64,000 bases of DNA from Carnegiea gigantea. Lineage: Eukaryota > Streptophyta > Magnoliopsida > Caryophyllales > Cactaceae. The notes under the pieces are model-generated. The model had not been told where the DNA came from. It did not search any database and worked only from the letters and a program-made list of their open reading frames with translations. Of this stretch, positions 1 to 9,740 are shown in pieces (positions within the stretch are counted from its first letter, which is position 1; every line of letters begins with the position of its first letter). The stretch is from contig JAKOGI010000573.1 of NCBI GenBank assembly GCA_029747015.1, positions 124,001 through 188,000 on the forward strand, written 5' to 3'. The translations under genes were made by a program, and so were the position numbers.

Positions 1-950
1 TTTAGTTGTAAGTTCTACTTAAAGTTATATTATGCACAAAAATTGTTAAAATCACACACGCAAAATTTTACAGCATTCGAAAGTGAATCCCTTTATATAA
101 AATTTCCAAACTAATTGTTGAACTTAATTAATGCTATAATATCTTATTACTTGTACAACGTGACATTTTTTTTTTCCTTTCTTCTCAATTAATAGTTATT
201 AATTACTTCTTATTCGGAGTTTCTAAATAGCTAGTTGCATAGTTTGTTACATTCTATTATTGTTGTTTTGATTCTTTTGGTACTTCCTTGATGTTTGCCA
301 ATAAACAATTTTAATTTACATTTTTTGAAAACACATAAACAAGATGAAGTTTTTTTTTTTTTTTTTTCACCCGTAAATAAATGATTACTAGGAGGTGCAT
401 GGCATCATTAGATTAACAGCATGTGGAAGAGGCAGCTTTTTTGTTGAGAGTTAAATAATGAAGGTGTGAACCGCCCATGGACGTAGCTCATTGTTGTAGC
501 AATTATAGCTTCAATTCGTAAAATTTAAAAAAAAAAAAAAAACTCCATAATATCATCCATTAGTGGAAGTATCTGTTGCCATTCCGCGGCTACAACATCA
601 TTGTAATAATCATCAGACCATATAAGTTGTTTTTTTGGTATGAAATATAAGTTGATTTAAATAGTTTGATATTTATCATTTTTAAACAATGTCGTAAATA
701 CACTCCTATGAATAGAAAATATATGTTGAGAAATTGATATCCCTTATATGAAATTCAATGATGGCACTTCTTGGCTTGGTAGTTCTCATTTCGCTTATAT
801 GAATTTCAAAGTGTATTTTGTTTGGTGAAATATTGTGAAAGTTTGTGTTTCTTAAAGGCCTTCATGTTTTTGGGTTTTTTTTTTTAAATTGTTGTCCTGA
901 ATGAGAACCAATTGCTTCTTTGATTCTATAGCACTATTGTCGGTATGTAA
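1..950. other. AT-rich intergenic DNA
   Basis: No supportable gene. The stretch is AT-rich, with A and T homopolymer runs near 166-177, 350-368, 525-541 and 878-889. I see no conserved protein, tRNA or LTR boundary on either strand. Confidence 0.6.
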
Positions 951-1431
951 CTAGAGTTGTACACTCAAGATGGACTCGGTCGAAGCTTCGCTCGACAGTT
1001 TGACCAAAGTTCGGCTCGGTTTGGGCTCGGGTCGCATGCTTAACGAGTTAAGTCCAAGCTAGGATATTTCGGTTCTGCTCGATTGAGCTCGTTTATTTAT
1101 TTTGGAAGTAAATTTCACTATGCGCATAGTCATATTTGTAATTCAGATATTGATAACTCTACGTTAAAGTATATCATTGATCCTTTTGATGTAAGTTGGG
1201 ATTTGTAATTCTTTAGAGTTCAAGTATACTTCAAATAAATCATATGAAGATTTGAATCATGTAGGAAAAAATAAAATGCGTCAAGACTTGGTTAAGCTCG
1301 AGCTCCACTCGATCAACCTCAGTCGGTCAAAGCTCAACTCGAATTCTAACTGACCAAGCTCGGTTCGATTGCTTAGTGAGCCAAGCCAAACCTAACCAAA
1401 TTCGACCTTGATTTAGCACATATACATCCCT
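951..1431. repeat. Inverted-repeat, CTCGGT-rich MITE-like element
   Basis: The left part (about 965-1095) is rich in CTCGG/GCTCG motifs. The right part (about 1295-1420) carries the complementary kind of sequence (CGAGCT, CCAAGCTCGG). The outer ends resemble each other in inverted orientation (GAGTTGTACAC near 953 against GAGGGATGTATATG read on the minus strand near 1430). A short AT-rich core lies between. This resembles non-autonomous inverted-repeat DNA elements common near plant genes. No clean target-site duplication was found, so the class is not assigned. Confidence 0.4.
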
Positions 1432-1474
1432 CATGCGACACATCAATTGATGTAGTTTTATTGAGTGTTGTAAA

Positions 1475-1680
1475 TAACGTGTGAGACTATGAACCTATAC
1501 CTAATTAATCAAATTTAGTCTCATAGTTTCTTTCGTGTGTGATCTTCCGTGATTGCTTCTCTAGAATTTGCTTTGACTCTCTTTGAAATCACATTTAACA
1601 TGTGCATACAATGAAAATCATTCAGCATTCTTTGAATTATAAGCCACATTAGTCAAATTGCCTCCCTGTGATGAATCATG
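1475..1680 (+). repeat. Fragment of Athila-type 3' internal noncoding sequence
   Basis: This stretch aligns by eye with 21825-22030, inside the non-autonomous Athila relative. Shared words in the same order include ATTTAGTCTCATA, TTGCTTCTCTAGAA and CATGTGCATA, followed by an AGCCACAT block. It is therefore an orphan scrap of the noncoding region that sits ahead of the polypurine tract in such elements. No LTR was found next to it. Confidence 0.55.
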
Positions 1681-1964
1681 GCCCTTTTGCTAGTATAAAT
1701 TCTATTATGACCCCTAAAGTTTGGTGTAAATAATAATTTTCGGAGCCTATAACTATAGAAATGATTTCCTGATCCATCCAACTTTGGTACTAATAATTTC
1801 TGGAACCAAACTTACCAAAAGTATTTTTTTAAATTACAAAAAGATCCCTAAGGTTTTTAAAATTTTTATTTTAACCCCAATCCTTAAAAACTTACTTTGA
1901 AAAATCTCAAATTTGTGCATGTGTAATTTTTTTTTATAAGTACTACTCAAGACCCGCTTTCAAC
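1681..1964. other. AT-rich DNA upstream of the pararetrovirus, no gene seen
   Basis: No coding potential recognised. The last few tens of bases could be viral leader, because a pararetrovirus primer-binding-like site follows at 1965, but no boundary can be placed from the sequence alone. Confidence 0.4.
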
Positions 1965-1978
1965 TGGTACTAGAGCCA
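1965..1978 (+). other. Pararetrovirus primer-binding-like site (tRNA-Met)
   Basis: TGGTACTAGAGCCA differs at two adjacent positions from TGGTATCAGAGCCA, the initiator-Met tRNA primer site used by plant pararetroviruses. It lies about 410 bp ahead of the first viral reading frame, where the site is expected, and marks approximate nucleotide 1 of the viral genome. Confidence 0.6.
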
Positions 1979-2377
1979 CGTGACTAAAAATAATTAAAAT
2001 AATTAAGCTAATTAATGATTAATTAAGCTCATTAACTATGATTAATGCTTGAATCATCACCTGCCTGCCCCGGACCGAATTATTCTCACATTGTTCACTC
2101 ACCGGAAGATATTTCTTCATTAGCACCTCAATTAAATTATATCACTGATTAGAATCAAAAGCGAAATTAGCTAAAATTAAGATCGAAGTCAGGGAGCTTA
2201 AGAAGCAATTACCTATAATTTACCTTTTTTTAGTTAACGAAGTTAGATATAGCGAAAAATCTACTTTCAGTATTCGTACTCCATTTCAGCACAAATATCC
2301 TTTCCAAAACCTAAAAAATAAGAATCCATTTCTTTTGCATAATATAAAAATTCAAAAAGAGGTAGGAGAAAAATCAG

Positions 2378-2584
2378 GTGAAAAATTGGCTGAAAAAGCA
2401 GAAAAAGAAGAAGAAGATAAAGTATAAGCAGTATACTCTTGAAGAACTACAGAATATGTTCGAGAAAGAACAAAATTCAGAAGAACTAAACAAGATCATA
2501 AGCGTAATTAGTGATAAACATGATATATTATCCGATGATAATGAAGAAACTAATAATGTCCAATTAAAGGAAGAGATATATTAG
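2378..2584 (+). pseudogene. N-terminal piece of pararetroviral ORF1 (lysine/glutamate-rich)
   Basis: The reading frame opens with a very basic stretch (a KKQKKKKK run) and turns acidic (SDDNEE). It ends at a TAG about 85 bp before the next viral frame begins, in another phase. Charged, low-complexity N-termini ahead of the capsid core are usual in Caulimoviridae coat proteins, and codon use matches the next piece. I infer it was the start of the same ORF1 and was separated by a frameshift near 2600-2670. The ATG at 2378 is the first plausible start after the primer-site-like sequence. No catalytic motif is expected or seen. Confidence 0.5.
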
Positions 2585-2669
2585 CAGATGAACCTAATCA
2601 AACTAGAAGATCTTAATGTTGTATCCTTAGAAGAAATTAAAAGAAAATTGGAGAAAAAAATATGGCAAA

Positions 2670-3943
2670 ATGGCTATTGAAAATGAGATTAATGAAACTG
2701 GAGAAGAACTCGACTCAGGAGAGATAGAGATCAATTTAGTTAATAATGTTGTTCCTAAGCTTGAGGAATTCAGTGAATCTTCTAGAAGAAATACTCATTT
2801 CATAAGACCTAGATACGTTCTAGCAGGACGTACAATCACTTTTTCCTTCGGGTTTGTCTCAAGAAAAACTACAATATTTAAAAAAGTTGGTCTTATTCCA
2901 ATTAGTCAGACAGGATACATCTTAAACATAGATGGAGTTTGTAATAGAGAAGAAATATTTGAACATTGGAAAAGAGGCATGAATAGCGTTTTAAACTTAA
3001 ATACTACCTGGACTGCAGCAAATTTCCTAAACAACATTGAACACAGTTTCTTTAACACTTCAGCTGACTGGTATAATTTATTAAATGAAGATGGTAAAAA
3101 TACATTAAGAATGATGAAAACACCAGCTGCTATGTTTAAAATCTATGTAAGGAAATTAAAACCAAATTTATCGAAGCAAAACTTGATTGTGAAGAAAAGG
3201 CAAGAGAATGGCAGAGAAAAATTAATAATATAGCATAATGGGATATGAGATATCTGAAAAATTATATTGTTGAATTTAATTAATATTATTATCAAATTGG
3301 GCATACTGAAACTAATGTTGGTATGTTCTATGATAAATTGCCATATCCGAAAAATTTCATAATTAATGAAAAATATATTGCATGGCTTAAAGGAGAAGAT
3401 GCCATTGACAGCATTGGTTCAAGAACCTCTTATTTAAGAAAATGGATCAATGATCAATGTCTTGATTTCCAAAAGCAAAAGAAAATTAAGAAATAATTCT
3501 TTACTTGTTGGGATTCACCTCACCAATGTGGAAAAGAATCTGAAAGGAGAAGAAAAAGAAAATTTTATAAGAAAAAGAGCTTTAATAAGTAAAGGAGAGA
3601 TAAACATATAAGAAAATATTATAACAACCAAGTCCTTAAAAACGTAGATTGCTAAGGAAAGAAGCTTATTGTTCTGCAGGAAAAAACAACTGCTAATGCT
3701 GGACATGCAGAGAAGTAGGACATTATGCTAATGAATACAAAAATAGGAAAAATAATAAGCTTGTCGAAATCTTGGGTAGCCTAAATTACATTGAGCTTAG
3801 TGAGGATGAGGTACTAGATCTAGCCCTAAATAACAACAAAGGAATTGTTGAAATTATCTTAGACAATAACTATGAAGAAAGTGATTATGAAGAAACAAGT
3901 CATATGATGGAAAGTAGCTCGATCAGTCTTGATGATCTTTAAG
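2670..3943 (+). pseudogene. Pararetroviral coat protein region with zinc knuckle (broken)
   Basis: An acidic N-terminus is followed by a capsid-like core with conserved aromatic positions (FFNTSADWYNLLNEDGK near 3050-3100), then WQRKINNI near 3210-3230, where the frame ends in TAG. The reading continues in other phases through NVGMFYDKLPYP (near 3312-3350), a basic R/K-rich patch (3540-3660) and a zinc knuckle at 3697-3738. In the knuckle, CWTCREVGHYANE is followed by Tyr, so the fourth ligand of the C-X2-C-X4-H-X4-C motif is lost. An acidic, Ser-rich tail ends at TAA near 3940. The order basic patch, CCHC, acidic tail is typical of Caulimoviridae coat proteins, which package viral DNA. At least one frameshift and one ligand loss make it non-functional. 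Confidence 0.75.
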
Positions 3944-4181
3944 GAGAAAAGTTTGTTGGAGATAATGATAATGAGGAAGTCAAAGGAGATTGGGTCCTTC
4001 CCATAATCTAAAAGAATAGGATCTATAAAAAATCCATCTTTCAATTAAAGAGTAAGTATGTCTGTGAGATGATGGAACGAGATCTAGAAATCAAAGATTG
4101 TGAGTATGATGTGGGAGAAGTTAATCTCATTAATTGGAAAAACATCCTTAAGCATAACAAAGATAAAAAGTATAGGTATAT
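3944..4181 (+). pseudogene. Pararetroviral movement protein, N-terminal part (interrupted)
   Basis: The frame through 4069-4181 (MMERDLEIKDCEYDVGEV onwards) is cut at 4181 by the Athila-type element. Joining to 16639 continues the reading as HLENVQV, then a stop, then ITPL. This is the conserved start of the 30K-superfamily movement-protein core that lets plant pararetroviruses pass through plasmodesmata. An in-frame TAA near 4009 and several downstream stops show the gene was dead or died later. Its place directly after the coat-protein region is the main clue to the viral lineage. Confidence 0.7.
4177..4181. repeat. Target-site duplication TATAT (left)
   Basis: TATAT directly precedes the left LTR and recurs at 16634-16638 directly after the right LTR. 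The 5-bp length is normal for Ty3 integrases. Confidence 0.95.
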
Positions 4182-5473
4182 TGTTGTGTTAAAAATATAC
4201 CGCAAGTGCACGGTGCCGGTTGTAGCCAGCAAAGGCAAGTACGGGTCGTATCCGCAGGGAACTTGGTTTCAATCACCGAATCAACCTTTAACACTTAATC
4301 TAGGCTTAAGTCTAATGGAGTGAGCTTAGCTGATTCTATTTCTATTGGGTCTAAATCAATTATGAAGAGAATCCTGGATTGGGGTTCACCACACTATGAT
4401 GTTCCTTAAAAAGAAAACTAGGTTATGTGAATCTGCCTGCAAGATAATTGAAATGGGATGATTACCAATTAAAAGCATCTACGCCTTCTTTCAAAGGTCA
4501 TTAGACTGGTCAGGTTACTCTAGTTATCTATTTTCATGAAACTAGAATCTCAAGACCACAAGATCGTGTAATTTTAATTCCCGATTAAAACCCCAACTAC
4601 TTTCGTGTCAAGTAATTCAACCGCTCACAAAGCTACTCTAAGTAAAGGACCTAACTTTCGTTAGTCTCCTAAACCCTAGTTAAGAACATGAATTTAACCC
4701 TCTCAGGCAATTCATCGAACACCTGGCATGCTAAGTGAGAAATCAATTATACTTCAGGCATAAATTCACAAAAACCTAGAAATGATAATCAAAATCACAT
4801 CATAAGGGCTACACCCAATCCAAGATTAAGAAACTTAGCCGCTAAACATTGTTCTAATCAAAATCACAACTTCAATCAATAACAATAACATGCCAGGGAG
4901 TACGAAACTTGAATTAAAGCGTAAGAGAAAGGGTAGAAAAGTGTACTATGAATAATTTGCTGCGATAATCTTCCGAAGGCGTAAACGGAATCCAATCCAA
5001 AGCTTTGAATTCAATAACAACAAAAAGTAAACCTAAGAACCCTAGAAGTCGCCTATCTTGAGAGAGGAGAAGAAATTAGAATCCAAAAACTGCCGATTAC
5101 AACACACGCAAATCGATAAAACGGGAGAAACTAAAGTGGCACGGTCGTGCCACCAGGCACGGGTCCCCCGTGCCACTTTTCTGACTTTTGTTTCTTCGCT
5201 TCTTTGGGTGGCACGCTCGTGCCACCTGGCCTGAAATTACCGTGTCGCCTACTTTAGCTCAAGATTGTTCCTTTTTGCTCCAATTTAGCGCGGCATTGGC
5301 TTGTTTTCCTCATTTATTCAAGTCAGATTCCTGTAAACACGAAAACACAACTTTTAGGTGGATTTGAGATAGACAATGAATAATCGACCTCTAAACTCAC
5401 GAAATTATACCAGAAACTGCCGAGTTAAGAGGTAAAAACCATGCCTAAAAGTGTGTAAAATAGAGGTTTATCA
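4182..5473 (-). repeat. 3' LTR of Athila-lineage element
   Basis: In element sense it starts TGATAAACC and ends AACACAACA, giving TG...CA ends. It is almost identical to 15342-16633 and equally long. It contains GC-rich palindromes (GGCACGGTCGTGCC near 5137-5150 and a related one at about 5210-5225) amid otherwise AT-rich sequence. Confidence 0.95.
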
Positions 5474-5489
5474 ACTCCCCCGTGCTTGT
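5474..5489 (-). other. Polypurine tract of Athila-lineage element
   Basis: On the minus strand this reads as a purine-rich run, GGGGGAGT, directly before the TGATAAACC start of the 3' LTR. It is the expected primer for plus-strand DNA synthesis. Confidence 0.8.
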
Positions 5490-7333
5490 CTCTTGCTTGT
5501 CCCCAAGCAAGGCTAGAACATGAATGAACAGAAAAGGGGGTCGATAACCTCTAGCAACTCCCCTCCTTAGGCAAGGTCAATCGGGGATCAGTCGAATCAA
5601 ACACAGTTGCGCACAACCAATGGAATAATTTGAGGCATAAATACAATTTGTAAGATTCAGTTCAAATCATTGGAGGACCACATGTTCAAGTTAACACACC
5701 GTCAAACCATATCACCCCCCTCCCCAATCATGATGCATCTAAACAAGTAGTGGGCTAGTTGGCTTGGTAGTGACTCTCATAGGGGGGAACAGAGTATATG
5801 CACTCCCTCACATGTGTTTAGAATATAAATAGGTTCACTCAACTCTCTTCCACTGAAACAAACTACCATAAGCTTGGTAGAATTCTCAATTCTCCACCGC
5901 TAAAATGCAAAATACACAACAACAATCAAGAGGACTTTGCAGGGTTGAAATGGGGCTAAGGGTACAGGTGAGAGAGGGACAAACAGTTTGGGGAATGTGG
6001 AGCTAAAAGCCATAGCTAGTGAGCAACCAACACTTAAACAAATTACATCGCACTCTCAATATGATTACAAACACGCTCTAAACCCATGAGATTATCGAGA
6101 ATACACTAGATTAACATGCCAAACACTTTTATTTCTGATTTTTGTGTTCTTGTTCTTTTTTTTTTTTTTGGGGCTGTTTTTTTTTTTTTTTTTTTTTGAA
6201 CGGAACAAGAAAGAGAGTGATTGGCACGCACAATAGCAATAAGCAAGTTTCCCGAATGATGACCATGATACATCCCATTACATGCCAAAGTAACCACAAC
6301 AATACCCAAAAATTACCCGCAAAACAGTGAAGTGTTGCTCTACTGGCTTTGGCTTAAAGGTAGGAGATGTGTTTAGGCCAAAAGCTAGCAGGGAAAGGTT
6401 CACAACAAAACAGGTAAGGCTCAAAGGGGTAAGCAAGGGGTAAACATTACACAACAGGTGGCAGTTTGGCTATGTAGCTCAAAAACAAATGAATGCCTCT
6501 ATCATTTTTATTGCTGTATACATGCTAAATGCGATTTCAAAGAGAATCCAACCAAGTTCTAGAGATGTTGTTATGGAAGAGACACACATGAAAAAGAAAT
6601 GAGACAAAATTGATGAATTAGTCTATAGCCTCAAAGTCTCACGGGTCACACTACCAAATAGCACAACCAACCCCAAAGATATCCTACTTGAAAGGAGTAA
6701 TCATTCATGACAAGGGGGTTTCAAGGGCAAACAGGAATGCGAACTGAACAATGTGGTCACAAAAATTTCAACATCATCAAGCAAATATTTTTTTTTCCAC
6801 AAAGAACCCACAAGCATACACAACTAAGTCAACCAACTGATCCACAAAGCCTCGGTCATCATCATAGGAGGGGTTTTCAAAACCGTTTTTTTTTTTTTTG
6901 GGGAATGGGAAAGATGAAAGCAATAAAGCACCCTAAGCAGGAGTGGATAGATGAAGAGAAGAGTTGAAAGAATTACCTCGCAGTCGTGTAATGCTCCAGT
7001 CAACAGACGTCCACTTGAAGCCAAGGGTTAGAAAATAAAACAAAAATAAAAACAAAAATATATATACAATGCAATACCTAACTATATGCGCTATCCTACA
7101 TGCAAAATGAAATGAAATAGAAATAGAAAAATGAAATGAAAACTAATGCATGCGGGGATGCAATATACAGATGGGTATGTACAAATCACCACGAACCACA
7201 AACTACCACGAACCACAAACTACCACCGAACACTCGTGAGCTCAACCCCCCATGCCTAAACTGTTCATTGTCCCCAATTAAAAAGATAGGAAGAGAGACA
7301 GAACAAGTGGGGAAAGGGGGGAACAGAAAGCAG
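5490..7333 (-). other. 3' noncoding region of Athila-lineage element
   Basis: About 1.8 kb without a convincing ORF. It has T-runs at about 6157-6198 and 6888-6899. Read on the minus strand it shares blocks with 21600-22350 of the plus-oriented element downstream, for example the complement of GGTAGGAGATGTGTTT near 6360 against AAACACATATTCCTACC near 22115. This shows both elements belong to one family. Such long noncoding tails are normal in Athila elements. Confidence 0.75.
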
Positions 7334-9106
7334 TCACTGGGTCTCATCGGGCCCAGGGGGAGGCCAAAAGGGCGGGGGAAAGGGATAGAAATGGGAGGAA
7401 CTACCCTGGACAAAGGGTAGGGTGGATGAAGAACCTGCCCGGGCGCCAGGGAAAGAGCGAAAACGCTCCTCCAGCTGCCGAATCGTCTCGGACTGACGCC
7501 AAAGCAGTTCGTTCATCCGACGCCTCTCCTCATACTCACGGGCCTCACGAATGGCCCGCTTCTCCTCACGCTGAATCCTCCTCAACTCCCTCTGCTCCTG
7601 GCGGTCAATATAACCGCGAAAATGGCTCACCCCCTCCTCTATGGAATCCATGCGCCCAGAAATGCGTAGGATATCGCGGCTCATGCCGCTAAAACCCTCT
7701 CTAAGACCCGATACCTCCATTTGGAGGTTCGTGAAAGACTGAAGGAACGTGGGGTCAAGCGGCAGATAAACGGCGGAGGAGGAGGACCCACCCATGGAAT
7801 GGGGGAATGGTGGGTAAAGGGGTGGTGGTGGTGGAATGGGCTCATGAGGAGTAGGGGCTCCACTACTCGCGGCCGCGGCCTCGGGAGCGTCATCGCCCTC
7901 ATCACTCCTCTCCGCACTCTCCTCGCTTTCCTCTCCCTCATCTAAGTCCAGATCAGCGGCCAACTGCTCCTCGCTAGGAAGAATAGTGGCCCTAATAATG
8001 CGCCCGTCGCAATTCCAGTTTCTTTTATTGGCGACCGTGGTGCGCTCAGAGTTGGGAAGGTTGAAAAGGATGGTCTTATGGTGGGGGTATCTAATGGTTT
8101 CACCTCGGGTATCTATGATATGCATGTGGTGAAGGGTACCGAGGTCGAGGTGACCACCCAGAAAATGGGGCTCGAGAGAAGAGAGTCTCGAACCGTAGCC
8201 TAAGGCAATAGCGATGGCGGTAATAGTACTGCCGATGCTAAGGACATTTCTGTTGCTAGGTTTGGCTACCTCCGCCAGGTGGCGGATTATAAAGGCCCCC
8301 GTGTTGAGAGGGGTGCCTGACAGGGCGCACCAGATAATAAACAGTTCGGCCTTCCGACAACCATTCTGGTTGTCGTTGCGGCCGAAAACAATGTTCGCCG
8401 TTAGGCGCTGAAGGTACCGAAGGTTGACATTACAAATGTCGGTAGCCTTGGCCTGTCGAGGGTCAAAGACCCTGGGTCGGCCCCACCTATCAGTATACTC
8501 TTTCCGTTTGGTGCAGGTGATGCTCAACCAAACGGGGTCAGGTCGCCACAAAGAGGGTACGTCCCTATATGCCCCATCGGCCACCGGGAGTTGCAAGAGG
8601 TCATTAAACATTCTCAGACTCATCCGGTGATCAATGTTAAACATTCGAAAATAAATGGCGACTTCCTGACCATTACAACTACCATCCCAATCAACAGTTA
8701 ACGAACTCGAAAACTCGACCATAAGGCGGTCATAGGATGTGTATTGCATGTTAATATAATCAGTCCACCCTAATCGACCAAACAGAGTCAACATGTCATC
8801 CAACATTCCTAAGGTCCGCAAGGAATCAGCATGAAAGAATTTTTGCTCACTAGCATGCCTAGTTGCTAAAAGCTCATAACGAGACTTTTGCTCATCAGAA
8901 ATAAAGTGCATGCCCCTAGTACTAGCAGGTAATACGAGAGGGAAAGCATCTTTGGTACCTTTTGCCGCAGTAGGCGCTGTAGATGACGAGGTTGCTCTAG
9001 ATGTTTTCTTGGGGAGTGATGGAGCCTTGGAAGTCTCTCCAATTCGTTTCCTACCCATTGCTGAAATAGTGACAGATCTGGACCCAAGAGGAGGTGAAAA
9101 GAGCAA
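7334..9106 (-). CDS. Env-position ORF, Athila ORF1-like protein (590 aa), intact
   Basis: An uninterrupted 590-codon ORF in element sense, downstream of integrase where Athila elements carry their env-like gene. The N-terminal 60 residues are basic and Ser/Thr-rich. A globular region of about residues 65-370 contains LGMLDDMLTLFGRLGWTDY and YFRMFNIDHRMSLRMF, resembling plant transposon proteins annotated as ATHILA ORF-1 family. An acidic run (about 385-415), a proline-rich stretch (PIPPPPPLYPPFP) and a long charged, coiled-coil-like segment rich in Arg and Glu (about 465-555) follow, then a Pro/Phe-rich tail. I see no signal peptide or membrane segment, so a true envelope role is doubtful. 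The ATG at 9106 is the most upstream; a second in-frame Met (MGRKRIG) lies about 16 codons in. Function unknown. Confidence 0.8.
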   Translation of the reverse strand: MLFSPPLGSRSVTISAMGRKRIGETSKAPSLPKKTSRATSSSTAPTAAKGTKDAFPLVLPASTRGMHFISDEQKSRYELLATRHASEQKFFHADSLRTLGMLDDMLTLFGRLGWTDYINMQYTSYDRLMVEFSSSLTVDWDGSCNGQEVAIYFRMFNIDHRMSLRMFNDLLQLPVADGAYRDVPSLWRPDPVWLSITCTKRKEYTDRWGRPRVFDPRQAKATDICNVNLRYLQRLTANIVFGRNDNQNGCRKAELFIIWCALSGTPLNTGAFIIRHLAEVAKPSNRNVLSIGSTITAIAIALGYGSRLSSLEPHFLGGHLDLGTLHHMHIIDTRGETIRYPHHKTILFNLPNSERTTVANKRNWNCDGRIIRATILPSEEQLAADLDLDEGEESEESAERSDEGDDAPEAAAASSGAPTPHEPIPPPPPLYPPFPHSMGGSSSSAVYLPLDPTFLQSFTNLQMEVSGLREGFSGMSRDILRISGRMDSIEEGVSHFRGYIDRQEQRELRRIQREEKRAIREAREYEERRRMNELLWRQSETIRQLEERFRSFPGARAGSSSTLPFVQGSSSHFYPFPPPFWPPPGPDETQ

Positions 9107-9740
9107 GAGTAAGGTCAGTTTCGCTCTCTACAACCTTGAACCTCAACAATGGAGGTTTTGGGTTTTAGAGAGAGAAAGTGAGATGGGGTTGGAGGAGTGT
9201 GAGATGAAAAGGGGAGGAATTGGTAGGGTAGAGTGAATGGGGGTGAAAAGGTTGAAGATTTTGGCAACAAATTGAGTGAGTTTGAGAGGTGAGAGGGGAA
9301 GATTGAGTGGGGATAGAGAGAGAAGGGGAACCGCAGTAGAGAGAGAAAGAGGAGGTGAGGCGAATGGAAGATGGAGGAGGAGGAAGAAGGAGGAGGAAGA
9401 AGAAATCGGGAACCCGGCGGGTTTTAAAGCGGTACGGTCGTGCCGTGAGGCACAGTCACACCGTGCCAAAGCGCTGCCGGCCTTTTTTTTTTGGGGGGGA
9501 GAAAAGGGGGCACGGGGTGCCCCGAGGCACGATGCCCCCGTGCCACTTCCTTCTTTTTTTTTTTTGCTATTTTTTTGGGGTGAAAGAGAAGAGTGGCACG
9601 GTCGTGCCATCGAGCACGGTTACACCGTGCCGTATCCCTGCTTCTGTGTTCCTGCCCCCTTTTTTTTTGAAAGCAATAAAACTTGGGTTGCCTCCCAAGA
9701 AGCGCTTGTTTTAGGTCGTTAGCTTGACCATAGATGACAC
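9107..9740 (-). repeat. Pol-to-ORF3 spacer with three GC-rich palindrome units
   Basis: Between the integrase stop and the env-position ORF lie three related blocks, at about 9432-9467, 9510-9544 and 9594-9632. Each has the pattern CACGG-CCGTGCC or GGCACGG...CCGTGCC, separated by T-rich and G-rich runs. The same motif occurs in both LTRs of this element. ORFs read through this stretch are low-complexity and I do not regard them as genes. Confidence 0.7.

Noticed and set aside
9143..9722. Overlapping open frames on both strands in the pol-ORF3 spacer
   Set aside because: Composed of homopolymer and palindrome translation (poly-Lys, poly-Phe, poly-Ser); no domain and not conserved in style.
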